NCBI RefSeq assembly: GCF_025766255.1
Contig: NW_026516829.1
Span: forward strand, 1 to 64,000
DNA: 64,000 bases
Source of the DNA: Zychaea mexicana
Lineage: Eukaryota; Mucoromycota; Mucoromycetes; Mucorales; Lichtheimiaceae
Reading direction: 5' to 3'
The notes below the pieces were generated by a model. The model saw only the letters and a list, made by a program, of their open reading frames with translations, was not told the origin of the DNA and did no database searches. Positions 48,601 through 60,000 of this stretch are shown here, piece after piece (the stretch's first letter is position 1; each line of letters opens with the position of its first letter). The translations under genes were made by a program, and so were the position numbers.

Positions 48601-49380
48601 ATCAATTACCAGCAGGACGACTGGTCTTCCTTGTTACCTGTTGCCGAATTCAGCTACAACAATTCTGTCCAGTCAAGTACGCGCCATACTCCTTTTGAGG
48701 CCACCTACGGTTACCACCCACGTTTTTCTTTGTTGCCAGCGCCCCAGGGTTCAGGTCTCTCTGGTGCTACCGAAGAGTTTTGTAAGGAGTTGAAAGAACT
48801 TCATGAATCGTTGAAAAGTGAAATTCGCCTCGCCCAGCAACAGCAAGCCGTGTTCTACAACGCGCACCATCGACCCACACCAGTCTTCAATATAGGCGAC
48901 TTCGTTTATGTCTCTAGCAAAAATATCAAGACTGTTAGGCCATCTTCGAAGCTTGACCATACTCGCTTGGGCCCATTCAAAATCATTGCGCGTGTTGGCT
49001 CCCATGCCTACAAGTTGAACTTGCCTGTTGCACTACGGGTTCACCCAGTGTTCCACGTTGCCCTGTTAACGCCTCGCGATAACCCGGCGACTCCGGACAT
49101 TCAAGACCGTGTACCTGCGCCATTGCCTCCTGTAGAAGTTCAGGGCGAAGAGCATTTCGAAGTCGACAGTATACTTGACAGTCGCCGTCGTCGGGGTCAA
49201 TTGCAATATTTAGTTGCGTGGAAGGGATACATGGATCCCTCAGAAAACACCTGGGAACCAGCTTCAAATCTTTGGAACGCCGCTGACGTAGTTCGTGACT
49301 TTCATATGCAGCATCCGACCAAGCCTGCTCCACCACCATCACCTCGGCGTTCGACCCGCTCTCGTGCTACTCGAGCCTAA
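45655..49380 (+). CDS. pol: Pol polyprotein (PR-RT-RH-IN-chromodomain)
   Basis: 1,241 residues, uninterrupted. The aspartic protease site is [14 protein letters not shown] (about residues 61-74). Reverse transcriptase: [46 protein letters not shown] and the catalytic YLDDILIFS (about residue 425). RNase [27 protein letters not shown] and [11 protein letters not shown]. Integrase: HHCC zinc domain (H-H in [14 protein letters not shown] in NCRTCKR), then the D-D-E core [24 protein letters not shown] and [14 protein letters not shown]-like module contains LGPFKII. The C-terminal chromodomain has [18 protein letters not shown] and NTWEPASNL, which in chromoviruses directs integration to marked chromatin. 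It lies in the -1 frame relative to gag, 11 nt after the gag stop. Confidence 0.97.
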   Translation: MGSLSSEVTSNKTTVETKPLCSSVIPPLPASSSPKSSPSLHHPLKMSVSIDISGRIVKTHAMIDSGAMENFVDESFARHHNLPSIKSNNPLLVRTVDGRALRSGIITDECPVDLFVGQHHERILLYPTSLGQYSIILGMPWLIKHNPSINWRTGHIDLTSTTCTTDCLPVPYSSNSHPSPPTAKHPPDIRLVSALTIKSLIQKGAQAFSVHVDPLGSLSSIASVTVEGSTANSSLPSKYRAFADVFSKDQADALPPSRPGIDHAIPIAEDTQVPYGPIYSLSQEELGVLREYIKTNLDNGFISRSTSPAGAPILFVKKKDGSLRLCVDYRGLNKITIKNRYPLPLINEMLDRLSSATVFTKLDIRNAYHRIRIAKGDEWKTAFRTRYGHFQYNVMSFGLTNAPGSFQALINNALHEYLDQFVIVYLDDILIFSDNQAEHDEHVKLVLQKLRESALYAKADKCNFDVDEVDFLGFRVGRSGVSMDPTKVTCILDWPTPKNTHDIQVFLGFANFYRRFIHHYSRITAPLTSLLKKDVPFDWTTTQDTAFSALKQSFTTAPVLQHFVPSQPIFVETDASDFAIAAVLSQPDSTGVHHPVAFHSRKLNPAEVNYDIYDKEMLAIVDSFRVWRHYLQGSQHQVTVLTDHKNLEYFMSSSARTLSRRHARWAIKLSEVENFTITYRPGTKNPKADALSRRSDMAFRKGDDSDKQPIKSIFREDQVVLGAVSSCPVDDDLISAIRDKYDDDAKTARILNLVQHPSSIPRQLHVKMSRYRFDDDSGLLFLDDRIYVPDVDALKLELLRLHHDHPVSGHFGIAKTCELLARRFFWPGLRQFVKRYVSNCRTCKRSKHSRQAPLGELKPLQVPPRPWSSISMDFIVGLPSSSGHNAIWVVVDRLTKMAHFVPCKDTITASELAHLFVTEVFRLHGLPNDIVSDRGALFTSRFWRSLLELLQIKSNMSTAFRPETDGQTEVVNSILEQYLRAYINYQQDDWSSLLPVAEFSYNNSVQSSTRHTPFEATYGYHPRFSLLPAPQGSGLSGATEEFCKELKELHESLKSEIRLAQQQQAVFYNAHHRPTPVFNIGDFVYVSSKNIKTVRPSSKLDHTRLGPFKIIARVGSHAYKLNLPVALRVHPVFHVALLTPRDNPATPDIQDRVPAPLPPVEVQGEEHFEVDSILDSRRRRGQLQYLVAWKGYMDPSENTWEPASNLWNAADVVRDFHMQHPTKPAPPPSPRRSTRSRATRA

Positions 49381-49392
49381 GAGGGGAGGTAA

Positions 49393-49761
49393 TGTTATGA
49401 ACATTCCTCGACCTCTACTAAGTGATCACCCTCAACCTCGATGATCACTTATTAAATCCCCAAGTAACAATATCATCCATCATCATCGTCCGAATTATCA
49501 ACCCTAATACCAATCTTTCCGTTTATTCGCATTATTAAATTCCATAGTAAAAGATATATAAACACCATAGTCTTTGAATAATAAAACATCAGTCAGATAT
49601 CTTGTTTCCATCCTATACCTTGTTCTTGTTTCTTCCCTCACCATCTGGTCTCCTACCTCCAGGTTTCCTTCTTGTCTTGTCCTGTTCTTGCTGAAAGCAC
49701 CTAGCACATTCTCGTCCGGTCTTTCTGTCCCTTCTTGTCTTGTTCCTGTGCGCACCTTACA
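49393..49761 (+). repeat. 3' long terminal repeat
   Basis: 369-bp partner of the 5' LTR with the same ends and, as far as can be compared by eye, the same sequence, including an identical 83-codon incidental frame on the minus strand. It is preceded by the purine-rich tract and followed by the CTCCT duplication. Confidence 0.97.
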
Positions 49762-49766
49762 CTCCT

Positions 49767-50297
49767 GCTATGTACTTGAGCCCAAACTAAGATTCTAGTA
49801 TAGAGAAATCGATAGAGTGACTTGGTAATAACAAAAAAATTAAGGTGAGACGCGCACATGGATGAAAAGCACGAGAAGAAGTAGTAGGTAGCTCTTGCAA
49901 ACAGAAGTCCATACCATTATTATTTTAATTGACTGCAATGCTGCTGATCGGTGCTCGAGGTTTTTCGGGCTTTGGAATGATATTTATGCAGCGCTAACTT
50001 AAAAAACTCTGAAACACTTGAGTGAGAGTGCTAACACGGGGGGGGGGAGTGGGTTTGGGACGCGAATGACGGGGAGCGAAGCGAGCTCTTAGCTAAACAG
50101 CAATGTCCGTTAGCAGAACGCAGGGCTGTTGCTCAAGTGACGATGTCGTTGACAAATCGACAATGCCGTTGGCAAATAAAAGTGACCATTGGCCAGATGA
50201 AAACCTCGTTGGTCTCGTTAGCAGAAACATAGCCTCCAAAAAAAATTCCTTTTGCGACATTTGTGTATAACCTGTTACTAAACAGATCCTTCCGTTT

Positions 50298-50328
<31 letters not shown>

Positions 50329-50354
50329 CTTCGCTACGCCAAAAACCGCAAATT
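49767..50354. other. Intergenic with poly-G run, repeat block and CT microsatellite
   Basis: Between the retrotransposon and the siderophore synthetase. It contains a run of ten G (about 50038-50047), the right 20-bp repeat block (50091-50230, annotated separately) and a (CT)n tract at about 50299-50322, which lies some 30-55 bp before the next ATG and could act as a pyrimidine-rich promoter element. Confidence 0.5.
50091..50230 (+). repeat. Degenerate 20-bp tandem repeat, right copy
   Basis: About seven units, several exactly 20 bp, such as GACAAATCGACAATGCCGTT and GGCAAATAAAAGTGACCATT, with consensus near GGCAAATNNANAATGCCGTT. It is the reverse-oriented relative of the block at 43605-43790; the segment GGGCTGTTGCTCAAGTGACG parallels GAGCTGTTGTCCAAGTAATG on the complement of the left block. 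Confidence 0.7.
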
Positions 50355-52652
50355 ATGGTTACGGAATACATCTCTAAAGCAAAAAATGCGTATTACGGAA
50401 AGTTCGCAACAACCTCAAGATTGATCATGTGCCTAATACTTGAGGGATATGTTACTGCATATTTCATTGATGAACCTGACAGAACCGTCGATATAGCTGG
50501 AGTGTGTCTAGTTCTACGACGCGTCTCAGATCCCGCCACCAGTATCGTTATTGACGATATTCATGCTATTGTTCCTCTACGCGCTACCCCAGAGCTAAGT
50601 GCGTCGGCTGGGGAAACCATCATTCTTAACGGAAGTCGGTGTCGCAAGATTGACTTGTTTGTACCTGGGATATGCTGCCATATATTTATGGACCAACCGG
50701 AGAAGACGGAACAGACGATAGTGCCATGGTGGCTGACAGCAGTGCATTCATCAAAAACTCAGGAGGCACGCGTACTCACATCCTCAACGTTCTTCACAAA
50801 CTTGGACTTGAAAAAGAGGGATCTAAAATAGCACTTTCCAATGGATACACCGCGGTCCAGCTGTGGCATCGCTTTGCCTATGAGAATGACATTCACAAAA
50901 GCACAGCTGAAGAAATCGAATCAGAGCTCGCTAGTTCCATAGAGCTCCAGAGTGAGTCAGCAAGATGATTGTTTTCTTTTACTTTTTTTTATGATTGTAT
51001 ACAGACTAGCACACTAACGTGATATATAATAATAGCTTATTCGTATAACTTCCCGAAACCATGCCCAACTTTACAATCATCTTCTGTAGAGTGGGAGCAG
51101 GCGAATTTAGAAGCAAAAATTCATCATGCAGTACGCGGTTTTTTTGTTATGAGAAAAAACATTTTATATATGCATGCGCTGATAAGATACGTTGATGCTT
51201 GATGCATATTACTACCTTGGTTAGGTGCATAAATCTTTGGCCATTGGTGACCCTGCAATGCGTCGACTCATGCTGGACCGAGATTCGCTCGAACCGTTAC
51301 TGGACAGGCCTACAATCCGCCTTGCAGCAATCCCAAAAGATGATATGCAAGTGTGTGGGAACTTTGAGGAGATTGCTGCTCCCTTGGTAAATGCAATCCT
51401 GGCAAAGACAGGAGACACGTGCGGACAGCGCACCAAATATACCGGCCATCTTTTACTTCCCATTCATGAGCTTCAGATTCCTATGATTGAACAAAAAATT
51501 AAAGGTGCAGAAGTACTGCCTGAGGCTAACCATGTTACAGCAAGTGCTCTTACGTCAATGCGCACAGTGGCTCTTCCTGGTATATTGGAAAGCACCACAG
51601 TCAAATTGTGCCTTGGCATTCGAACTACATTCAAGCTCAATACCATAATGCCCCAGGAGGTCGCGTTTGGCCCAGCTTTTAGCAAGATTGTTATACCCCG
51701 GCTCTCGTACGATCGCGATATCCTCATGATTCAGGCCGAATTAGCCAGTACATATCATCTCGATCCAAATGTTGACATTGCCAAGCATTGCGCGTGTATA
51801 ATCCGTCGATCCATTGAGTTTCCCGGAAACGGCCAGTCCGTGGGTGATGACTTGTTCGCTGTCGGCTCCTCGCTTGTGGAAAAGGCCCAGAGACCTGACA
51901 CTGATGAGATTTTGGTTACATATGCTTGGAACTTGGATACTGAGGCAAAACGTGCAAAGTTCTTAGACAGGTATGAATGGAAAATATCCCATCAGAATTT
52001 ATACAAACTATACACAATGTAATAATGGATATCTCAACTTTTTTCATAAGATATATTCGGCTGTTACTCAAGGCATTTATTCCCCCTTGTCGAGATAATG
52101 GACTCACTTTTGAAGCCCATTTACAAAATGTTGTCGCTCGATTTGACCGATCTACCGGCAAGCTCAAAGGATTTTTGGTTCGCGATTTGGGTGGTATAGA
52201 CGCTCATTATGAAACCATAAAAAAATCCTGCGGTATCGATCTGAAAGCGTTAACAATTACCGGCTTTGGCGGTGTGGATTCGATGGAGAACGTTTATCGC
52301 AAATTCTACTATACTTTGTTTTACTTGCACTTACAGCCCCTCATTCATAGGCTGGGCATGCATCACAACGGCTACGGATGGCAACGTGTCCGTGTCTACT
52401 TCCGCCAACTAGTCCCTATAAACCATCCTATGTATCAGTATTTTATGGAACAGGAAAAGATACCTACCAAGTGCTGTCTACGCTCAAAAATAGGAAACGC
52501 GGGTCCGAAGGTACGAAATAATGATGACAAAAAGTAATGTTACTGGCTATCTACTGAGATACACGCATTGCTTTTAGGGAATTTATCGGCCGATGCTTAA
52601 TTTAGTTCTGAGTCGTCCGCGAGACCACCATTACCTTGAAGAAACTCACTAA
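50355..52652 (+). CDS. rfs: NIS siderophore synthetase, rhizoferrin-synthetase-like, with one frameshift (5 exons)
   Basis: IucA/IucC-family, NRPS-independent siderophore synthetase; in Mucorales such an enzyme joins citrate and putrescine into rhizoferrin for iron uptake. Exons 50355-50951, 51036-51130, 51225-51970, 52051-52510, 52578-52652; about 658 residues. Blocks: GKFATTSRLIMCLILEGYV, THILNVLH, SALTSMRTVALPGI, VKLCLGIRTTFKLNTI, FEAHLQNVVARFDRSTGKLK, GFLVRDLGG and VPIKAL-like IPTKCCLRSKIG. All splice phases fit, but exon 1 needs a one-base shift between KIDLFVPG and DMLPYIYGPTGEDG (about 50650-50671); no GT-AG intron can repair it because the second frame has a TGA just upstream. The usual GHPxHPxxKxR motif is degenerate (IHHAVHKSLAIGD). 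It may be a young pseudogene or a sequence error. Confidence 0.82.
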
Positions 52653-53188
52653 AAATATCACTTCGATTCTGACAAGAAGATGCGTAGCCTTTTGTGGTGT
52701 TGTTATCATTTTAAGCCGATTAAATAAGTCTCAGACTACATACAGGATTTTAAATCCAATTTCGGACACGGGTTTTTTTTTATTGAGCTGTTAGATCACA
52801 TTCTTAATTATCGACGGCACATGTACAAAGCTGTGATTTGTTATCATGGAAATAGAGAATAACTAGAGATATAAAGAGAGTGGAGAGGGGTGTTTATGGG
52901 TCTATTAGTCTAGGCCAGTATTATTAAGGTGGCGAAGCTGAGCAAGCAGATTTATCGCCAGCGAGATCACGGCCGAGTGTGTATATGGGACGCGAACGAA
53001 AGATCCAAGTCCAGTACTGTAGACACGCTAGCATTCCTGGAGAACGGATTGGACGATCACCATCCTCAGACGAGTGAATTGATGACAAAGTGAAGGACGG
53101 GAGGTTGGGGTCCGGCTCTGCATAGAGAACCAAAACCCAGAGTTCTTTATGCTGCCCACCGCAGTGGGCAATCAATGAGAAAGCGACA
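52653..53188. other. Intergenic, nothing recognised
   Basis: 3' flank of the siderophore synthetase. A minus-strand frame of 83 codons at 52924-53175 has no recognisable features. Confidence 0.4.
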
Positions 53189-53550
53189 TGTCACATCAAC
53201 CAAACCTGAGAACAATTGGCATTGCGGATTTGGAACGAAGTCCGGAACAATATACATATGCGACGCAGCACGTTACCATCGAAGGTGCCGAGCTGCCCGT
53301 TATGTTGACCCAAACGGGTGAGATCCATTCAGGCAAATCGACTGTAAGGTATTCAATATGATGCGACCATGCCGCATAGCTTTCAAAAAAAGGCGAGTGA
53401 AACGTGGGCGTCTTATCAAAGGCGTACTCCAGATCCGATACATTCCGCCATCGAGGAGCGGAGCAAGTCATTGACACCGACATTGTCATCAAACTCCCAT
53501 ATTGCGCGACAATGCAAAATAGAGCACAAACGCTGGTGGATGATGACACT
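53189..53550 (+). pseudogene. Possible unrecognised gene fragment
   Basis: An ATG at 53189 opens about 52 protein-like codons (LRTIGIADLERSPEQYTYAT; VTIEGAELPVMLTQTGEIHS) ending at a possible donor ACT/GTAAGG near 53343. A later plus-strand stretch (about 53420-53540) reads FRHRGAEQVIDTDIVIKLPY. I could not join them into one continuous model with good splice sites, and I do not recognise the family. It may be a real small gene with an intron or a gene relic. Confidence 0.25.
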
Positions 53551-53559
53551 AGTTGAAGT

Positions 53560-55444
53560 CCTTGTAATTTGATGCGGCGCTTAGCAAGTAGTACGTCAGA
53601 CCCAACAACCTGATGCTGTGCTGTTATCCCGGATGTCTAAGCATGATGCATCACTGTTTGTCCAAAAAAGAAATTAACATGATACCAGGCGCAAATCGCC
53701 ATTTAAACGCCTATCACACCCGAGTGCGAGATTTTAAAAACGTTTAGACTGTAATTTAAAGTAAAGTGGTTGTTTACACAACAAGAGCAGGCTGCAGGTT
53801 AAAGTTTGGAGTGAGGGACCCACCATCAGATGCTTCAAACCAGTCGCTACGCGCCTACAAGTAGCAATGATTGTGAGTATCCTATTACAATTGAATTACA
53901 ATTATACAGTATATGAATCATAAAGAATGGTCATCTGTAGGAGAGTTACTGTATTACGTCATTCCGTGCTAAAACTTACAAGACGCTTATAGTGTGTTTT
54001 CATACGAAAGATATGACCGTCGAGGAGCCAGAGGATAATATCAATGGAGCTGGGGTGTATACAAAACACCCAGCACAACAGGCATTGATGGCCCAAATGC
54101 AGTACCAGAGGAGCAGCAAGTACCGTGAATAGGTGCGCCATTGCCATTTGGTGATAAAGTAGGACTAACATTGACGAACCAATGATACAAATACATCAGA
54201 ATTTAAGCTTTTGCCGCGAGGCTTTAATTCGATTGAGCGCCCTTAAACCTACAAAAGGTTCAGGTTTTGCACACGATGATGTTAGTGTCCTCAAAGTATC
54301 CGGTCTTTAAAAGGTCGAACACTTACCTGTAACAGAGACGTCACATTTGCAAGAAAAGCTTCGATATTACGATTCGCAATCGTTTGTCAGATCGCTCGAT
54401 ACATAGCTGTCTGAGAATTGATAACATATGCATGGGATGACGTCAGTCATACCTGATCTCGACAATCATCCATAGATAGAGTTGCCAAGCAATAGATAGG
54501 ATTTATAGCACAATTGAAAACCATACAGTTGGTATAATAAAGGGACATCTGGTCGATAATTCTGTTCATTCATATTCGGATTCCGTTAACAGTTTAGTGT
54601 ACCAGTCACATATAATGCAAACACTGTAATCCTTTGTTATCCTTTTAAGAAGATATTGTTGTCAGTATATAGTGTATCCTTTTGAATACACCAAAATAAA
54701 ATTACTAAAGTATTAATGTGGTAAACGTACATGGATGCAATCTGAACATGCAGGCCATCACTTCAGTATGCATGAGGTATAGGTAAGTATAGTCATAAAT
54801 ATCATGGCCTCAAGTGCTTAAACAGTATCGTATCACTATGGTTGGTAAGGGCGGGCTTAAGCACGATAACCATTTGGTTGTAGTGCGCGTACTGACGATC
54901 GCTACGTATTGCGCACATATAAAATTGTGGGTGAATAAGTGGCTTTACGAACAGAGAAGCACAAGGAAGAGGGGATAAATTGCCACAATTTGCTGTGTAC
55001 TCTATGTAATACGTGCTCCGGGAAACCCGACTTCACTGTTCGAGCCCTTACTAATAGCTTCATGCATGGGAAATTACACAATAATACAATCTTTGTTGAT
55101 TTCTGCTTGATGTGGACAGAATTGGTTTATAAGTAATCTTCCCCAATTTCATAGCTTACTTTTTAGTCGCATGGTACCATGATCAGCGAGGGTTGATTCT
55201 CGCACCATGATCACGACAACAATATCTCTTCACAATGAACATAATCCATAAACCCTGCATATACTGCTATAGAAAACAAACAATAGACCCATTTACTACT
55301 GACAACAGCTAGTTCTGATTTTTTTAGTATTTAAAGAGTCTTGTTTTCAAATCAAACCTCAATCTCACTGCTTATTTTTTTTCCAACCAACCAAACACTT
55401 ACACTCTCTTCTTTATTCTATCAGCAAAGGCAACTTGACACTAT
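53560..55444. other. Gene-poor 1.9-kb stretch
   Basis: AT-rich, no supportable gene on either strand. Short frames (53959-54171 minus, 54939-55136 plus) carry no family features. A GTTCGAGCC resembling a tRNA B box at about 55038 has no matching A box or cloverleaf. Confidence 0.4.
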
Positions 55445-56324
55445 ATGTGGACCGAGCACGACCGACAACTTATTCTCAACACCAAAAAGAACTACCCGCG
55501 CTGGAATTGGGAGCGCATCTACAACCATTGCAAGGATAAACTCGAAGAACCTCACTCATCCTCGTCTTGTCGCAAGATGTATCAGCGCGCTGAACTAGAT
55601 CCCGAGGTAAATATCTCCTTTCAGCATATAAAAAATGACTTCATTGAGCGGTATACATGCATAGTATTGACATTTTTGAAAAAAAAATGATCTATTATAG
55701 AAAACTATGACTCCATTGCCTTTGTGGGATCGCCGCAGCCTGGCCAAGATGGTATTCCAGGAACCACGTCCTAGCTGGAAAGACATTGCCAAGAGCTTGG
55801 GATACTCGGCAGAAGAATGCAAAAATTGTTACAAGTATCACCTGACGGAAAACGAACTCGACCGTGGCCGGCGCGAGGCAATGATGGTGGTCATGCCGTC
55901 GCAAGCTGCAAAAGCTACCATGATGAATGATGCCTCTCCTTCCCCCCGTGGATCTCCGTCGATTGAAAACCAAAAAGGCAAGGTTACATCAGAAAAGAGC
56001 CGAGAACATTCCCTCGGCACTTCTTCGTCGAAGAATAAAGACATTCGAAATGATTCAACTACATCGCAGAGAAGCAGCAGCAGCAGCAGCAGCGTCGGCA
56101 TCAACAACGGTAGCATCGACAAGAAACCCGTATCTCCGTCCTCTTCGCAAACCTCCAAAAACAGTGCTGGAAAGTGGAAAACTAGAGACGAATGCAATCT
56201 GCTCCGCTACCGTGCTCGACATATGCCCTGGAATGATATATCTGAAAAGCTTGACCGTTCAGTAGCTTCCTGCAAAAGCAAATATGAAAGCTTGATGGAA
56301 GAATCCGATGAAGAATCGGATTAG
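55445..56324 (+). CDS. Myb/SANT-like DNA-binding protein (2 exons)
   Basis: Probable nuclear DNA-binding or chromatin protein. Exons 55445-55606 and 55701-56324; 261 residues. Three Myb/SANT-like helical repeats with the spaced Trp pattern: residues about 1-50 (WTEHDRQLILNTKKNYPRWN, WERIYNHC), 60-105 (WDRRSLAKMVFQEPRPSWKD, IAKSLGYSAEECKNCYKYHL) and 210-255 (KWKTRDECNLLRYRARHMPW, NDISEKLDRSVASCKSKYES). Between repeats 2 and 3 is a disordered Ser/Lys-rich linker of about 100 residues with a seven-residue Ser run. The C-terminus is acidic (EESDEESD). The widely spaced repeats are unlike plant-type R2R3 factors; fungal Myb-like proteins often have this layout. Targets unknown. Confidence 0.82.
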
Positions 56325-57082
56325 GCGGTGGGAAATAAGAGTCTCTGCGATACTGTCGTCGTCATCGTACTGCAGTACTGCATAGCAAAGAGCACTTAGT
56401 GAGTGTGTAGTTGTAGCAGTAGACATTTTTCATTGTTTTTTGGGCCCTTTGTTTGTCATCCGCTATATTGTAAAAATGAACAGAAAAATAAAATGGCTGT
56501 TTCAATAATCAAAAAGTCTGGATGACAAATCCTACATAGCAAAAGCGATATAAAAAGCCAATATATTGATGGGAACGTATAAACTGTAGTCAAGAATGGT
56601 TGCGACTCATTCTGTTTGAAGCCTCGACTCAACTAGGACGGCAAGGAAAGTACTACTGACGAACATACTGTATGATATGGTATGTACAGCAGAATTTCTT
56701 TTCGAGATTCGCCTGCTACATTACTTCCGTTTGTACCATTTTTAAAGACGTAGTAGAGAGCGCATTATGAAAGTACTCATTCAAGATAGAATAAATACAT
56801 ACAGTACTCTCCTGTAATATGTACAATCAGTCGTTTATAAAGCTCCTTTCTACCACTCATTGTGACGTAACCTTCGCTTACTCTCGAATTTCATTGAAAA
56901 CACCCAAGAACACAACAATTGCAACTGATACTTTTTTTATGCTAGGTTATACTGCTGAAGAAAGCTTCTTGCCGCAAAAGGATATGTGCTTCCAACACCG
57001 CTTGGCCCTTTAAAATTAAATTGTTCACTGCTTTTTAGTGGTGTGCGAGGTGGTGGTGCAAACGTTCCTATTGCCTCAGTCC
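56325..57082. other. Intergenic, nothing recognised
   Basis: Region between the Myb-like gene and GPI1. A 64-codon frame at 56819-57013 could tempt as an extension of GPI1, but a stop follows and the GPI1 N-terminus fits the ATG at 57083. Confidence 0.4.
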
Positions 57083-60000
57083 ATGTCAAAGCGCGATGCA
57101 TTCAAGCTATTCTGGCCCTCACACATCTCTTCATGGCGAACTAAACAGCATGGCTTTTTAGTGGGTTGGCATACCGCTTCGACTACATTGTGCGTAGCAT
57201 CAGTCGTGTCTGACATTGAGGTAAAAAAAGAAACAACCCAGTGTGTGCGCGCGCGTTTTTTATATGTGTGTGTGTGTATATATGCGCACAGTGAACACAG
57301 GCACTCAAGTTAACAGCATAAATCCAACACGCAAAAACTTACAACGCGGGTTTTATCATGTATAGCTTGACGAATTACAACAAATTCTATCCGAGTTTTG
57401 TGCTTCGGGTGAATACTCAGAATTCACCCATATCAATAGAGTCTGTAAAGAGCCACCTAGAATCTTGGGTTCGTTGATCAAGGATGAAGACAACACTCAA
57501 CTTGCAAATGAGCATCGCAGCCATGGTATTATTATGATTTTTGAGGAGGGCCAACCTGACGTTGTATCTTTTTATGCCTGAAGGAAAAGTAATTGATAGT
57601 TTTTCCCCCATTGAAATAGAAAACCCGTGGGTGACAGTTCTTATGGACGATGCATATGTTCCTATACCAGTGTACGTTGTTTTCCATCGACTCTAAATAT
57701 ATATATATATATATATGCAACAACAGCTATACCCGAAAACAACACCAATGTCAGTAGAATTCACATTTTTCATGTTGATATAGTTCACTATATCAAAACG
57801 GCAACGAATGTCCCATATCGACGTACGAAGTCGTATTCTATCAACAACCTAATCCAAAACATTTACAATTCCTCGCCCTGGATCCGCTTGATCTGGATAT
57901 ATCACCCAAAGAGCCGCCAAAACATAAAGACGAAAAAGAACTTGTCACTACACAAAATCTCAACAAGATCCTTAATTACAGCGCCACCATCGTCAAAAAC
58001 TCGGATACAGTTACCAATGACTTACTATCGGCATTAGTTCAGGTAAAGTGAAAAAAAAAATAGAAAGTGTACGGCTTTGTGGTATGTTCTTCCAAAAATC
58101 TTAAGATAATTTTAACTTTGAAATTCTTATACACACACACACACACAAAGATCAATTCGTCCTATTATCTCGAAAAGGGCATCGAAAAATCGATTCTGGA
58201 AAAACGACGACGACGACAACAAAACGATGCAAGGCGTTGGGAGGTTGCATTTAAAAAGTTCTCAGGGTGGATTGTGACGCTGTTACTATGGCCACTCTCC
58301 ATCATCTGGTATTGTGCGAGAAAAGTTGCGTTGGGTCCTTTAAAATGCCTCCTATTCGGTCTGTTGTTTCTGGCGGAAGTTACATTACACATCATCAATA
58401 TGCGACTTCCAAAGTTTGTGTTGAATGCTGTCGCTCTCAAGGATTTGTCTACTGCTGGTATGTGCACCACTGGTCATTGGATTATATTCATACACGCAGT
58501 TTTTTTTTCCTTTGAACCGGGAGTCAGTTTACTAAAAAGCATGTATCCATAGGTCAGCAGATTGATCTTCGCTTACAACAACTCTACTTCTGGCCACGAC
58601 AATACTCAATGCTAAGGAGGAGGAATTGGGCTAATACAGCTGAAACACGAGCTTATTATATAAGGTAGAGTGAAGATGCCATGGATAAAATGATCCTGAA
58701 GTTTGTGAAAAGAGAAAATATTAATCGGGTCTATAACTTTTGTATATAAGCTTTTACAATAGCATGTGGTTAGTGGCAAATGATATTATTATTGGACTTG
58801 CCATTGGATCGTTTTTGACGACAAATCGATATATCATGTCCTACTTATTACACAAAATATTGCATGTAAGCTTTGTTAAAAGAAAATAGGGAAAAACAGT
58901 GCATGAAGAATTAACGCGAGAAACAAAACTACAACTAGGAATACACTGTCGAGTCATTACAGTCAAGGATGCTATGGTTTCTAGAGTCGCCAGCTGGTCT
59001 GAAACTTAACCACGAATTGGGGAGCTTTCTGAGCGAACTTTTTCTATGGCTCATCCGCTTGTGGACAGGTACGCAAATAATGGATCAAATGCGTTGTGTC
59101 AAACGAGAGAAGATTCTCCATTACTTAATAAGAAATTCTGGTTTGGGGTGGGGGGGGGGGAATTAGGATGTATGCAGGCCATCAAACCTTTGACGCCTCA
59201 AATCATCCACATTATCGGGCTTTCAGGAATATTCGGTGTATCGATGATTATTTCCTTGCTTTCCGACTTTTTAGCATTTATGACCCTGCATGTCTATTGC
59301 TTTTATATGGTAGCAGCACGAATATTCAACTGGCAGCTTATTACTTTGTATTCGCTATTCAATCTTTTCCGAGGTATGCATTTCGAGTTCTTTACTTTCT
59401 TGATCGAGTCATGCTCACTAGAAACATATCATAAAGGCAAGAAGCGAAATATGCTACGACATCGCATTGACGCGTGCGACTACGATTTGGATCAGCTGTT
59501 GCTAGGAACATGTCTATTTACGCTGCTGACATTCTTATTCCCAACCGTGCTGATTTATTATGTCACATTTGCTTTGGTAAGAGTGAAAAGGAAAAACCTT
59601 AATGCGGCTGCTTGATAACTTAAAAAAAAAGGAGATAAACCATAGGGAAGAGTTGGCGTCATTTTCCTACAAGCTATCATGGAGACTCTTTTGGCGTTCT
59701 TTAACCATTTCCCATTGTTTGCCATCATGCTACGAATGAAGGATCCTGATCGTCTACCAGGTGAGTTTCATCTGATTGGGAAAAAAAAAGGTATATCCGG
59801 GGCTGCTAATATTTTTATTTTTTGTTGTTTTCCTATAGGAGGCTTGCGGTTCGATATATTTGAACAAAATTGCTTTTTGAAACGACGGCACAGACTGCGT
59901 TATGTATTACAGCGGTTGTGTGGGAGTGGAAAGCGGTCAGATGACAACAGACCCCCATCCATTCGGCGATCGACACACAGAAGATCCCGGCACCAACGTA

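Larger units (their letters stand above)
44139..49761 (+). mobile_element. Intact Ty3/gypsy chromovirus LTR retrotransposon
   Basis: Complete element of 5,623 bp: 5' LTR 44139-44507, gag 44759-45643, pol 45655-49380, polypurine tract AGAGGGGAGG (about 49380-49389) and 3' LTR 49393-49761. The LTRs are 369 bp each, begin TGTTATG and end TTACA, and appear identical. A 5-bp target-site duplication CTCCT flanks it (44134-44138 and 49762-49766). Pol order is protease-RT-RNase H-integrase-chromodomain, which defines the chromovirus branch of Ty3/gypsy. All catalytic motifs are present and no stop interrupts either frame, so it looks recently inserted and potentially active. Confidence 0.97.

Noticed and set aside
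50600..50672. A 50-bp intron (GTGCGT...CGCAAG) that would fix the NIS synthetase frame arithmetic
   Set aside because: It leads straight into an in-frame TGA, so it cannot be the solution; the frameshift stands.
55020..55060. tRNA-like B box GTTCGAGCC
   Set aside because: No A box at the right distance and no cloverleaf pairing could be drawn, so not called a tRNA.
57526..57583. Apparent frameshift in GPI1 after the second exon
   Set aside because: Explained by a 58-bp GT-AG intron with a CCTGAC branch-like motif; phases then fit through all 15 exons.
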